From Chondrosia reniformis (lineage: Eukaryota; Porifera; Demospongiae; Chondrillida; Chondrillidae), in contig OX359201.1 of assembly GCA_947172415.1 (NCBI GenBank), positions 1,922,001-1,986,000 of the forward strand: 64,000 nt of DNA. Reading direction: 5' to 3'. Position 1 is the stretch's first letter, and every line of letters starts with the position of its first letter. Both the position numbers and the translations under genes were made by a program. This document shows positions 13,409 through 23,693 of the stretch, piece by piece. The notes beneath the pieces were generated by a model, which saw only the letters and a program-made list of their open reading frames with translations, was not told the origin of the DNA and ran no database searches.

Positions 13409-13708
13409 CACACTACACACTATATGGCTGCCTTGTGTGCTTTTGTGAAAAACATTATTTGGTGAATTGGGGGAGAATTTTCTTAACTCTTTGTTTTGGC
13501 TGTATGGTTGGGTGAATTTGGATTTTTGGTATATACTTCACATAATATTGTTATATGTTTGATACATGTAATATGCATTAACTATATTGCATGTACTCCT
13601 ACGTATGTATACATATACGTACTTATATAGTCATGAAAAACAATTTGAGAGAGATACCCATTTTAAATTAACAAAAGTAAATAAGCAATTTATATCTTAT
13701 ATACACAG

Positions 13709-13714
13709 AATAAA
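13709..13714 (+). promoter_or_regulatory. Candidate polyadenylation signal AATAAA for gene B
   Basis: AATAAA lies 300 bases after the gene B stop. A second AATAAA lies near 13866, and I cannot tell which is used. Confidence 0.4.
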
Positions 13715-13759
13715 AAATAGTCAACCTAAATTATTTAGCTGATCATACATTTATAGAAC

Positions 13760-14715
13760 TGGAATTACTTATATTTAATTTTGTCTGCCTTTTGGTTATT
13801 ATTACATGGAGAATTACGTAACTCTGTACCCCATTTGGAATATATGTTGGACATGTACGTACGCTAATAAATTTATGACTGTAGCAGTTGTAAAATATTT
13901 TATAATCACATAATAGAAGTATATAGACACATATTGAAATTAGCTATAGATTTCAAACGACATTAATTATAAAGTAAACACTAAAGTGTTATTCTAATTA
14001 TGGGAATTGTTCTTTTTAAGTTGTGTATGTACAGTTGTTGGGCTTTCACTTAATAAATGTTTTGATTGAGTTCTCCAGTGTGTTAACTGTTTGTTTATAT
14101 GAAATCACTTAAAGGTATTATGCAATTTTCATGTTTTGAAATCTTATAAGGCGTTTACTTACACTGTTAGTCAACAACATTATGGGGGCCGGTATATGTG
14201 AAGATAACATAGTATAAAATGTCTGCTAGAGTGAATTAATGAGGTATGTATATATATAATTATGCTTTTCTGGTGAAGATGATTGAGAAAACTAGGTGAT
14301 AATATATACTGATATTGATGAATTCATCAATTATACTTCTATCACATATTATATATATATATATATAAATACAATCAAGTACTACACAGTGCAAGTTACA
14401 AATTTAAACACGGATGCAAGTGACTCCCAAGATAATCACACTGAGGTATATAATATAATACGGATGCAAATGACTCCCAAAATAATCACAATCAGGTATA
14501 TTAAACGCTACAAGACTTTAGCCACACTGAAATTCTCAACTGCTGCATACAGAGTAGTAGTCTCTACAGATCATATAAGGTTAAATACATGGCCTTCCAA
14601 TTACCTTTTCACACCTAAGTATAGACTGAAGATGATGCATCTGGATGCCATTATCAGCAAAAATTCCAGTCTCATGCAGGGGATCTCAGCCAATAATCAC
14701 CGCAGATTTGACTTG
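13760..14715. other. Downstream block of gene B, duplicated downstream of gene D
   Basis: No coding exon is seen. Sequence from about 13980 to 14290 (containing AATGTTTTGATTGAGTTC and CAACAACATTATGG) recurs at about 24470-24770 after gene D. At 14409-14495 a unit beginning ACGGATGCAA and running through GTGACTCCCAA is present twice in tandem. Confidence 0.5.
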
Positions 14716-14939
14716 CCTTGAGTGTCAGCTAGGAGTACCATTGGTTGCTTTCATGCATTCACATAAACAACAGGGTTAGAGACGATTTGGTAACTTGCAC
14801 ACAGGGACATAAAGGCTGGGGCCTTTAATTTATTTCATGAACAATGTCCCTTGTGTGCAAGTTACCAAATCGTCTCTAACCTTGTTGTTTATGTGAATGC
14901 ATGAAAGCAACCAATGGTACTCCTAGCTGACACTCAAGG
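14716..14939. mobile_element. Fold-back element with about 95 bp inverted arms
   Basis: The left arm 14716-14810 (CCTTGAGTGTCAGCTAGG..) is repeated almost perfectly in inverse at 14844-14939 (..CCTAGCTGACACTCAAGG), with a 33-base loop. The near identity of the arms suggests a recent insertion or gene-conversion repair. No coding capacity. Confidence 0.85.
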
Positions 14940-14974
14940 ACATGGACAATTGCAAGTAAAAAATGAATAAAAAC

Positions 14975-15830
14975 ATAAGAAGAGAAGACAGAGCTTTAAT
15001 TACCAAAGTTTTAATACGGTCGACTAAACGAATTTCTTTTGCATCAGTATAGGGACAATTCTGCCTCAAAATTAACGGGAACGTATACAAATACGCTTTA
15101 TCTCACCTTCGCTACAACTCGCTTATTCGGTAGCTCCTTCTCGTAGGAGAGCGTCGACTAAGACAGAGCTTAAATTACCAAAGTACGAATTTCTTTTACA
15201 TCAATATATAGCAACAATTCTGGCTTAAACTTAACATGAACGTATACAAATACGCTTTATCTAACCTTCGCTACAACTCGCTTATTCGGTAGCTCCTTCT
15301 CGTAGGAGAGCGTCGACTTGTCATAGCCGTTCTCGAAAGGATGATCTTCTTTAGCAACGAGGCGGTGACGTTTTCGCAACGTCACAAGATTCACAAAATG
15401 TGTGTACGGAGCGACATACGAAGGTGTTGGTGACGCATTCGAAGAACATCACAATACATCACCAGCTTGCGCAATCGTAACTTTGAATTCTTCATTATAT
15501 CTTGATTATTTTGCTCATTTAATTAAGCAAAACTTCGCCAGACGTTTCTTATACACATGTACCATGATATATGTTGATTTCACAGTTATCTGACAAACTG
15601 AAAATTTTTATCAATATAACACATGGTTTGCATATAAATTTCCCATAGGTTTTCTATAGTCCTATGGCCTTTTATATGCAAACTTTGTCCTCCGTTTTCT
15701 AAGAAACGGAGGCCTAAATCAAAAATCCCTTAATTTAAAATGAGTTTTATACCCTAAACTTTATGATGATATGCCCATTTTGTTTTTAGGTTCTTTCTTG
15801 GAGCCATATGAATTAATTATATTATTTATT
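14975..15830. repeat. Dispersed repeat R1, copy 2, with internal partial duplication
   Basis: It matches 3960-4640. Its first roughly 170 bp (14975-15150) are a partial tandem copy of 15155-15330. On the minus strand, the stretch from about 15440 down to 15260 reads in one frame and includes VAPYTHFVNLVTLRKRHRL, then [18 protein letters not shown] and a stop. This frame is longer than in copy 1, where the upstream part is disrupted. Confidence 0.6.
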
Positions 15831-16034
15831 TATTTATATTATATTAGATTACCTTAGTATATTGTAACTTGCACTGTATATATGTGGATGAGGAAATGAT
15901 GAAGGGATGTGCTCCTCATTCAGTGAAGAACAGTTGAAAACATTTAATTACCAAATTTTTCAAATGTAACTATACATATTTTGATGAGGGAGTTCTGGAG
16001 AAGGGAAATACAAGCAAATAGTTAGCTGACCTGA

Positions 16035-16440
16035 ACTGGGATGGGGAAATTAGTAGGGATGGAGTTGGAGAATATGTCTGAAGGGGAGAGGGGGCAGATG
16101 ATGGATTGTAGTGTCTGGAGAGCGGTGAAGGCCAGATGGGAGGCTGACCCGGAGCTGAAGGAAGATGGAGTGGTCTACCCAGAGAAAAAAGAACATGCCC
16201 TGTATGTTCGGTTTCAGGGATTGAAGATGTAGAACACTTCATTCTAAAATGTGAGCTGTGTAAAGAGGAACGAAAGGATCTCTTCTTGTTGTTACAGAGA
16301 TTAGGGGTTGAGGTGGAGCAGCAGGAAGACATTCAGAAGACTGCATTCATTCTGTAAGTGGCAGCAAAAGAGGAAGGATTATATAGTGAGAATGATAGAG
16401 AATTTAAAATGTGGATCAAGAGGTTCCAGTGTCAGACATA
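16035..16440 (+). mobile_element. Degenerate retrotransposon remnant (RT-associated zinc motif)
   Basis: One frame at 16188-16355 contains KRTCPVCSVSGIEDVEHFIL followed by KCELCKEER. This CPxC..EDxxHF..C pattern is the zinc-finger-like region found after the reverse transcriptase in many LINE ORF2 proteins. The flanking coding sequence lies in other frames and is cut by stops, so the copy is dead. It lies between genes B and D. Confidence 0.6.
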
Positions 16441-16458
16441 CGTAAGTACTGTCATTTT

Positions 16459-16645
16459 TATCTTTGGAAAGGGTCATCTTTCGACTTTGGGAGCGTCTAG
16501 AGACAAGTTCTTCTTTCTGCTTCTTTCTGCTATCTGTAACAGAAAGAAGAACCAAAAAACTGCGTCTCTAGATGCTCTCAAAGTCGAAAGATGACCCTTT
16601 CCAAAGATAAGTTCAACTCAGAGTTAGAAGAAATCCTTATTCTAT
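16459..16645 (+). mobile_element. Hairpin retroposon family H, copy 1, with 12 bp target duplication
   Basis: The arms 16460-16505 and 16563-16608 (around GGGTCATCTTTCGAC and its inverse) form a hairpin, followed by a one-sided tail ending in the run AGTTAGAAGAAATCC then TTATTCTAT. TACTGTCATTTT occurs directly before (16447-16458) and after (16646-16657). Four relatives lie at about 46450, 47267, 61104 and 62891. Confidence 0.75.
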
Positions 16646-17287
16646 TACTGTCATTTTGTACTGAATTGATTTATAAATGTGTTTGTCTGTTTTACAACTG
16701 TGTTCTTTTGTAACATTTTTTTACTTTTTGCTTTCTTTATAGTGCTGCATGGGGCATACTCTCGCCCTAGTGTGCAATGCACATGGTGCACTTAAAAAAT
16801 ATATTGAATATTGAATATTGAATATATGTCCAGTCATGCAGGAATATATGACATATTCTGGTATTATGGAACTAATAATACTAAAGTGAAACTTATTCAA
16901 AATGCATATATTGCAGAAAGCCCTTACCCTGGTGGCTGTAGTGTTCTCAGAAGATTTGAATTCCTGTGAACTTAATTGGAATTTCATTATAAGAGAAATG
17001 GGAAGACAGATGGTTTGGAATGTTTGTTGATCCAATTAAGATGTTTAAATAAAGAGTTATATAAATGCCTAAATAATTCAATGAAATGTAGTACTATAGG
17101 ATTGCATGTTATTAGGCAAAAACATAATCCATGTAAAAAATATTTATATATATATGGTCCATGTATTATTCCTTCAAATTCCTTTGTTTGTGTATATGTA
17201 TATTACATTAGACACTAATTCTCTCTCCTTGACTGAAGAATTTCAGCTGTCAGTGACACAACACACTCAACATTACTTAGCTGGATT

Positions 17288-17336
17288 GGTTAGGGTTAGG
17301 GTTAGGGTTAGTGTTAGAGGTTAAGGTTAGGGTTAG
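17288..17336 (+). repeat. Interstitial telomere-like (TTAGGG)n tract
   Basis: GGTTAGGGTTAGGGTTAGGG is followed by diverged units (GTTAGTG, GTTAGAGG, GTTAAGG). It lies inside the decayed FN3 exon of copy C, where intact genes read ..AGTGTTAGT... Confidence 0.8.
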
Positions 17337-17767
17337 TGGAAGCTCTGGATATTACATGAGTTATGAAAGACTGGACTTCTCAGTACCAGTCACACTATCA
17401 GTGTAACTATTTTCCCAAAAGCGCTTAACACACTACAACTGGACAGGACCAGAGTTCCTTACATACTACATGAGAGTGAGGGCAGTCAACTCAGCTAACA
17501 CTGATACTGGTACAATGTCTGAACCTTCAAATGTCGTAGAACAGTGTTTAGGAACAGAGAGAGGTGCATACTTCATGGTAAAGATCTATAAGTATATGCA
17601 ATCAGTCTTGCAATGATTCATGGTTATACTAGTATATACACCCTGCAGTGATATTCATTGCATGTGTCTGGTTATAACTGTATTCATAGAAAATGCTGTG
17701 TGTACCATACAGAACTATACCAATATATATGCTAGAACACAAATGATGCATTAAACAGAGTTTTGAA

Positions 17768-17803
17768 CATTTCGACCTGACTCTATACGTAGGTCTTCTT
17801 AAG
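17768..17803 (-). repeat. Hammerhead-like core copy (degenerate) near copy C
   Basis: CATTTCGACC, a widened loop, then AGGTCTTCTTAAGC. On the minus strand this is GCTTAAGAAGACCT..GGTCGAAATG, the family layout with an altered CTGATGA box. Confidence 0.4.
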
Positions 17804-18034
17804 CAATGAATGAGGTGTAGAAAGGTACAACCAGTTAAAATATAAAGAAGGTGGCATGGATAGAGTTGTGTGTAAAGTTTTTTTGTTCATAACGAATTAA
17901 AATAAAAATGAATTTATGTGAATAAAAGTGGTGTTGGATGATGTCATTCCGAATGTTAACTACATGTACTCCAATACTTACATCTATTTATATAAATATA
18001 TATATTTCAATGTAAATTTTATGCATTGCTATCT

Positions 18035-18260
18035 CATGCATAAATAGTACAAGTTACAATATACTAATATAAATAATTCATATGGCTCAAATTATATAAG
18101 AAAGGACCTATATAGCAACAGAATGGAAATAGTATCATAAAGTCTCATTTTAAATTAAGGGACTTATCATTTAGGATCTGAACAAAAGGAGAACAAAGTC
18201 TGCTTATAAAATGCAATTAGACTATAGAAAATCTATAGGAAAGTTTTATTGACAAAATGT
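18035..18260 (-). repeat. Inverted 3' part of repeat R1
   Basis: The minus strand matches about 4440-4780 and 15600-15880 (AAATTTAAAATGAG.. segments, the CATATGAAT block and the CAAGTTAC end). A further inverted piece is at 26690-26830. Confidence 0.55.
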
Positions 18261-18303
18261 ATTATAATAATTGGTTGTACATATGTATATATGTTTATAT
18301 TCA

Positions 18304-21300
18304 GGAGCAGTACATCCTGTGTCATGAAGTGGTTGTGGACTATTTGGATGCCTTTGAAGTCTAATTTCAAATATTAAACACTATAAAGCTGTCTTGTGTG
18401 CTCTTGTGAAACATTATTGGATTAAAGTGAATTGGGTGTGACTTTTAATTTTTTGTATAGTTGTTATTTTGACTGTGTCGTTGTGTGAAATTGGATTGTG
18501 TACGTGTACCTTAATGGGATATATTATGATGCTTGATACATGAAATATGCATTAACATACAAATAATGTTTATTTCCCTATATGTAATTGTACATTCTCA
18601 GGCTGAACACATATTTATAGGTATTTGTAAATGAATGAATATCAATCTCTTGTATATATATATAAGTGAGAATCAACATACGTACATACTACTAATTACT
18701 ATATATATCCTGGTGTTTAACACATGCTCAGTATTCATGAATGCAATATACGTATATGGTTAAAGTTTCAACTGGTATACAACTAAGTTCTTATTAAATA
18801 TATTATGATAAATATTATCATTAAGTAGACCTGTCAGCATATAAATATATTATATTCAATTTTATCTGCGACTGCATGGATTCATTAGAAGCGTGGTCTG
18901 CTGAAATTAATAAGGGTAAGATGTTAACTTTTGATCGATCACTTCATGCAGTTTTAATTCTTGAATGGTATACTATATAAACATGATAACTTCCATACTG
19001 CACTTAATTGTTTACATTATCAACATTCATCAACTATAATTAGGACCAAAAACTATGTACTGTATAGCTTATCCAATAGCTTGCAATTGCATAATACTAA
19101 TTATTTGCACTTGCATATATATGTTCAAAAATTGTCACATACGTATAATATACTTCTCCAAACATTCACAATGTATATACAAACATGTGTATGTTTGTAC
19201 GTACAGGTGGCAGCTATATAGTGATGCATTATATTATGTACTTTAAAGATTTCCTTATAGAAAGTGCAAATGTATATTATATGAAGCTGTACATAGATGT
19301 ACACAATCTCAGTTTATATATATGGTCATATAAGAAAGTATTTACACTTTTAAAGTGTCTATATCGTTGGTATACTAAGAGTTTCCATACTCAATAAATG
19401 AGGAATGAGGAAAAACAAATGTGACCACTTTATCTGTTAGTTTATTAATGATTGTATAATGTATATATTATACTTTAGAAAATTTCTAGTACCAAGTTTT
19501 AAATTACTTTATAGTCACTTTTACAATTCTTTTACTGAGTATACAAAGTGCAACTGCTACTTCTACATTAAGTGGTAAGTAAATGCTGATAAATTAAGCT
19601 TATAGGGTTGTATCCATCTACATTGAATTTAGATAGGTGAATCTACTTTTTATTGTAATATGTACGTAATTTGTTGTTGAATACGTATATTTTATGTGGT
19701 ACATGGTGCATGCTACATTTATATTGGGTATAAAGTGTTTCCTTCAAATATGTTACCACAAAATTAAGGCTGAATAATGTATATATGTGTGTATGTTATT
19801 TGCATATATGTGTGTGCGTGCGTGCGTGCGATTACACATGTAAATATCAACAAAAACTAATTTAGTAATATAATTGTTTCTCTACAAACTACATATGTCA
19901 CTTTTATTGCTATTACCCAACGGACTATATGTGCATTACAGTCACAGTAAACCTTTAAACACATAAAGATTATATCTTCAATATACATGTATATGCAACT
20001 ATACCACAACAATATCTTATATAGCTATATATATTCGTCTATTAAAACGATTACCTATACATTTATATACGTATATATACAAGCCTAAATGTACATGCGC
20101 TCGTAATCGACTTAAGTACGTTTTTAATGCTTTACAGTCATAGTTAAGATCGATGCCTATCCAAACACTTCTGAAGTGGAGCAAGGAACAACAGTGGTTT
20201 TGGTGTGTAGAGTGGTTGGAGTACCTTATGGAAGTGAACTGACTTACAGCTGGACATGTGCTAGTGGACGTACTTGTAACAATCCATCAGAACCACCACA
20301 GCATGGTTCAAGGAGGCAGTACAACAACACAGTAGTAGTGGATATTGTACATGATGGGGATAGTGGAGACTACCAGTGTAGTGTATCTAATAGTGATGGA
20401 GTGATACTGGGGAGTGATACTCACAGGATAAGATTTACAAGTTTGTTAGAAAGAATGTGAAGTCTTTTATTACTCTGTTTATACTTGTATGTTTGTTAAT
20501 TTAATTTCACAATATTATTATACAATATATGAATATATGCATTTTTAGATAATTAAAGGAAATAGTTTTATGCAATTGGTATAATTTTATAGCTGGAATG
20601 TCCATATATATGAGATCAATTAGTCAATATGGAATCTACTTTCCAAGAAACAGTTTTGTCACTGATGGAACTCCAATATTAATCCAAGAGAATACTAGAT
20701 ATCGCATCAATTGCTATAGTAGTGGTACCAGTGCAGGTCAAGTGTTCTGGTATTATAGAAATGGAACTAAACTACCCTCCTCAGGTCACTCTTATACATC
20801 ATATTATATATCTCAATATAAGATAAACCAATTAACAAGACTAATTTCTCTGAATGCCTCAAATGAAGAATTTATATGTCAAGGAAATGAGAGGACAGCA
20901 TGGTTTGGAATGTTCGTCAATCCAAGTTAGCATTATATAAGTATGTATGTGTTAGCATCATGTTGAAATGTCTCTTTTATAATTAATAAAATGAAAATAT
21001 TTGTCCATGCATATATATATACGTACGTATATGTGGTTTAAGAATATCAGAAATTCCTGTATATACGTATATGTAATTTAGACACTACCTCTCTCACTTC
21101 AACTGAAAACCTGTCAAGGACACAAGTCACTCAACACTCTATTACACTCAGCTGGACAAGTGTTAGTAGAAGCTCTGGATATTACATCAGTTATGAAAGA
21201 CTGGACTTCTCAGTACCAGTCACACCAACCTACATGAGGTTGAGTGGATCTGACAATACAAGTGTTACTCTGAACAAGCTGACAGCTGGAAGTAGATACA

Positions 21301-22430
21301 TGATTAGAGTGTGGGCTACAGATGGTAGTGGAGTCAGTCAACCCATAGAGAAGACAGTTAAAACAGAAGATGACAGTGAGTTTAATGATATCAATATAAT
21401 ATATATAAAAGATTAAAGACCTGTATATTGTATACGTTTGGCTTACATCTACTAATTTCCATGTTTCAGTTCCTAGTCCTCCACGTCTGATGATAATTAC
21501 AAGAAATATTGAAAATGGAGTTGAGTTGAACTGGCTACCTCCTGTTAACCCAAATGGAGTGATCACCTCTTATGAGATTGAGTACTCTACAAACAGTGCC
21601 TTTACCACAATCAGTGGAACTGTACTTACCAAAAATAGCTCAACCCACTACAACTGGACAGGACCAGAGTTCCCTACATACTACATGAGAGTGAGGGCAG
21701 TAAACTCAGCTAACACTGCTACTGGTACAATATCTGAACCTTCAAATGTCATAAAACTGTGTTTGGGATTAGATAGAGGTACGTGTAGTACTCTCTAATG
21801 TACGTATATACATAATGATTGTTTAATGGTGAAGGTTAATAACTCTAATTGGAATGTTAATTGAAAGATCAAAGCAATATTATATGAATTCATGTAAATC
21901 ACCTAAAACCTTTCCTAAGTAAAATAAGAAAAATTAAAAACCCACTGTTACAAAAAAGTTATATCTATGCGACAACATTGAGTATACGTATATATTAAAT
22001 TTAAGCCATGAATTGACACTACTTATACATTTATATATATATAGCACCAGATGATCCAACAGGATTGAGAGGAATAACAGAAAAACCATCAACAACATCT
22101 GCCTACATTGAATGGGATGAGTCACCTCCAACTACATGTGATGGAGTTACTTGGTATAAATTGAGTTATACAATGGACAAGAATTTCATTTCAAATGTAA
22201 CTAACATTACAACTAACAAGACACACTACAATTTAACAGAACTTGTGGAATATACTACACTATACATCACACTTGTAGCAGTGAATGCTGTTGGAAAGTC
22301 AGCTGGACATGCTAATACTACCATCACAGACCAAAGTAACATTAACCTATTTACAATTTTTATAATTAAAAATATGAATATGATTAATTCCTTTAATAAT
22401 TCACATGTCTTACAAAATATACAATGATAG
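18304..22430 (+). repeat. Segmental duplication, left copy (partner 27285-31465)
   Basis: From the relic terminal D2 exon (18304 and 27285) through the upstream region, signal exon, both Ig exons and three FN3 exons, the two segments are closely similar at an offset of about 8.98-9.03 kb. Similarity fades shortly after the third FN3 donor (22335 and 31370). The duplication therefore carries the ectodomain but not the membrane and cytoplasmic exons. Confidence 0.75.
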
Positions 22431-23693
22431 ATGTATGGAGCTTAAATGTTGATTTTATGCATGATAACCAGTAATAAATTGAATAGGTGGGGGAGGTCAT
22501 TTTTCATGCTATATATCCCTATAATGAGTACAGCCTAACCCTTTAATACATTTACAATATGTAGGTTAAACATATTTTGTATTGAAAATGCACTATATGT
22601 TATATTCTTTAAATATATTTATCAAATATATATAGTATCTACTTCATCAAAAAATGATGCCTGTAAGATGGCCAGTGGAGTTAGCCTTGCTGGTGGAGTT
22701 TTTGGAGGTTTCTTTGGAGGTGCAGTACTAACCTCTATCATTGCTGTTGTGATATTTGTCCTTATCATGAGAAGTACAAAGAAAAGAATCAGTTGTAAAG
22801 AAAACAAAAATGATCATATATAGTAAGCTTTGCATATACAAAACAATGTAAATATATAGAACATTTTAAAAGAACTCTCAAGCCTATTGTATAAGTAAAT
22901 AAAAACATTTAAAAAATTAAATGAGAAGTAGGGATGGCAGTCCCTGCAACAGTACCTATCACATCTAGAAAAAGTAACGAAACTATACTCATCACTTCTA
23001 TGTTTGGGCACATCATGGATATACTATATAGAAGTAGGGATCGATGCGCCCAAACATAGAAGTGATGTGTATAGTTAAGTTTCAGTATGCCACTTCTGCA
23101 ATGTTAGCCTTACCATATGATCACTTTCTTGTTTCGTTACTTTTTCTAGATGTGATTGGTACTGTTGCAGGGACTGCCATCCCTACTTCTCATTTCATTT
23201 TTTAAATGTTTTTATTTACTTGTATTCCTTCTTTTTTGTAATGTTATATACTTATTAAAATTAGTTTTGTAATTTTTTTGGCGAAAACTCAAAATATAAC
23301 GTCGTAGTCGAAGGCAATCAGGAGATGACCAAGAACTCCTAATTAGAAAATGGCGACAAAAAGGTTCCAATTTGCTTACGCGCCACAGAAAACCGTCTTT
23401 GCACAAATCGTTTGAAGACAGAAAGGTGCCTATTCCCTAGTTGCTAAAACTTTTAGACGATATGCCCCTAAAATGTATTTATCTACAAGCGCGTTTATGC
23501 ACTAGCGTGAAATAAAAGGAAGAATAATAATAATACGCATAAGTTCTCACGTACTTTACATTGTATATTCATCATCTACTTCCTCTCTTTCCCTTACAGT
23601 GCTGATGTAGACCTACAACAGAACCCAGCTTATGATTCTACAATGACAAGGACTAACAGTGAAAAAGAAATTGTATATGAAAAGTGTGTATGA
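19405..23693 (+). CDS. Phosphatase-less Ig/FN3 receptor D with short tyrosine tail
   Basis: Predicted exons: 19405-19420 (tentative), 19515-19574, 20138-20440, 20593-20925, 21082-21375, 21470-21778, 22045-22335, 22636-22822, 23600-23693. The product is about 620 aa: signal peptide ([13 protein letters not shown]), two Ig domains and three FN3 domains very like genes B and F, then a Gly-rich TM segment (GGVFGGFFGGAVLTSIIAVV). A tail of about 50 residues follows. It holds HIYADV across the last splice junction, NPAYDS (an NPxY motif) and EIVYEKCV, then stop. No phosphatase exons follow; only a fossil terminal D2 exon remains, at 27285. An in-frame TAG overlaps the donor at 22821-22823, so intron retention would give a shorter tail. 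Inferred role: decoy, co-receptor or adaptor-binding partner for the RPTPs. Ligand unknown. Confidence 0.8.
22893..23221. mobile_element. Fold-back element in the last intron of gene D
   Basis: The outer arms (AAGTAAATAAAAACATTT.., GGATGGCAGTCCCTGCAAC.. and their inverses) frame an inner palindrome of CACTTCTATGTTTGGGC and its inverse. It occupies nearly half of the 777-base intron between the TM and tail exons. Confidence 0.8.

Larger units (their letters stand above)
16985..18362 (+). pseudogene. Decayed RPTP copy C (Ig2 end, FN3 pieces, last D2 exon)
   Basis: Pieces in gene order: 16985-17035, end of the second Ig exon (TGGTTTGGAATGTTTGTTGA); 17222-17402, first FN3 exon, interrupted by telomere-like repeats and truncated; 17413-17570, second half of the second FN3 exon (YNWTGPEFLTYYMRVRAVNS), with its first half missing; 18304-18362, terminal D2 exon whose frame stops early after DAFEV. 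Phosphatase exons between FN3 and the terminal exon are absent. It is most likely a remnant of a full RPTP cut down by internal deletions. Confidence 0.8.

Noticed and set aside
14296..14721. 141-codon open frame as a gene
   Set aside because: Low-complexity start, spans a tandem repeat and runs into the fold-back element; no homology pattern seen.
22636..22825. Gene D ending at the TAG right after the TM exon as its main form
   Set aside because: The TAG overlaps a good GTAAGC donor, and the acceptor at 23600 restores a frame with the shared HxYxxV motif, so splicing is favoured; the short form is kept only as a possible isoform.
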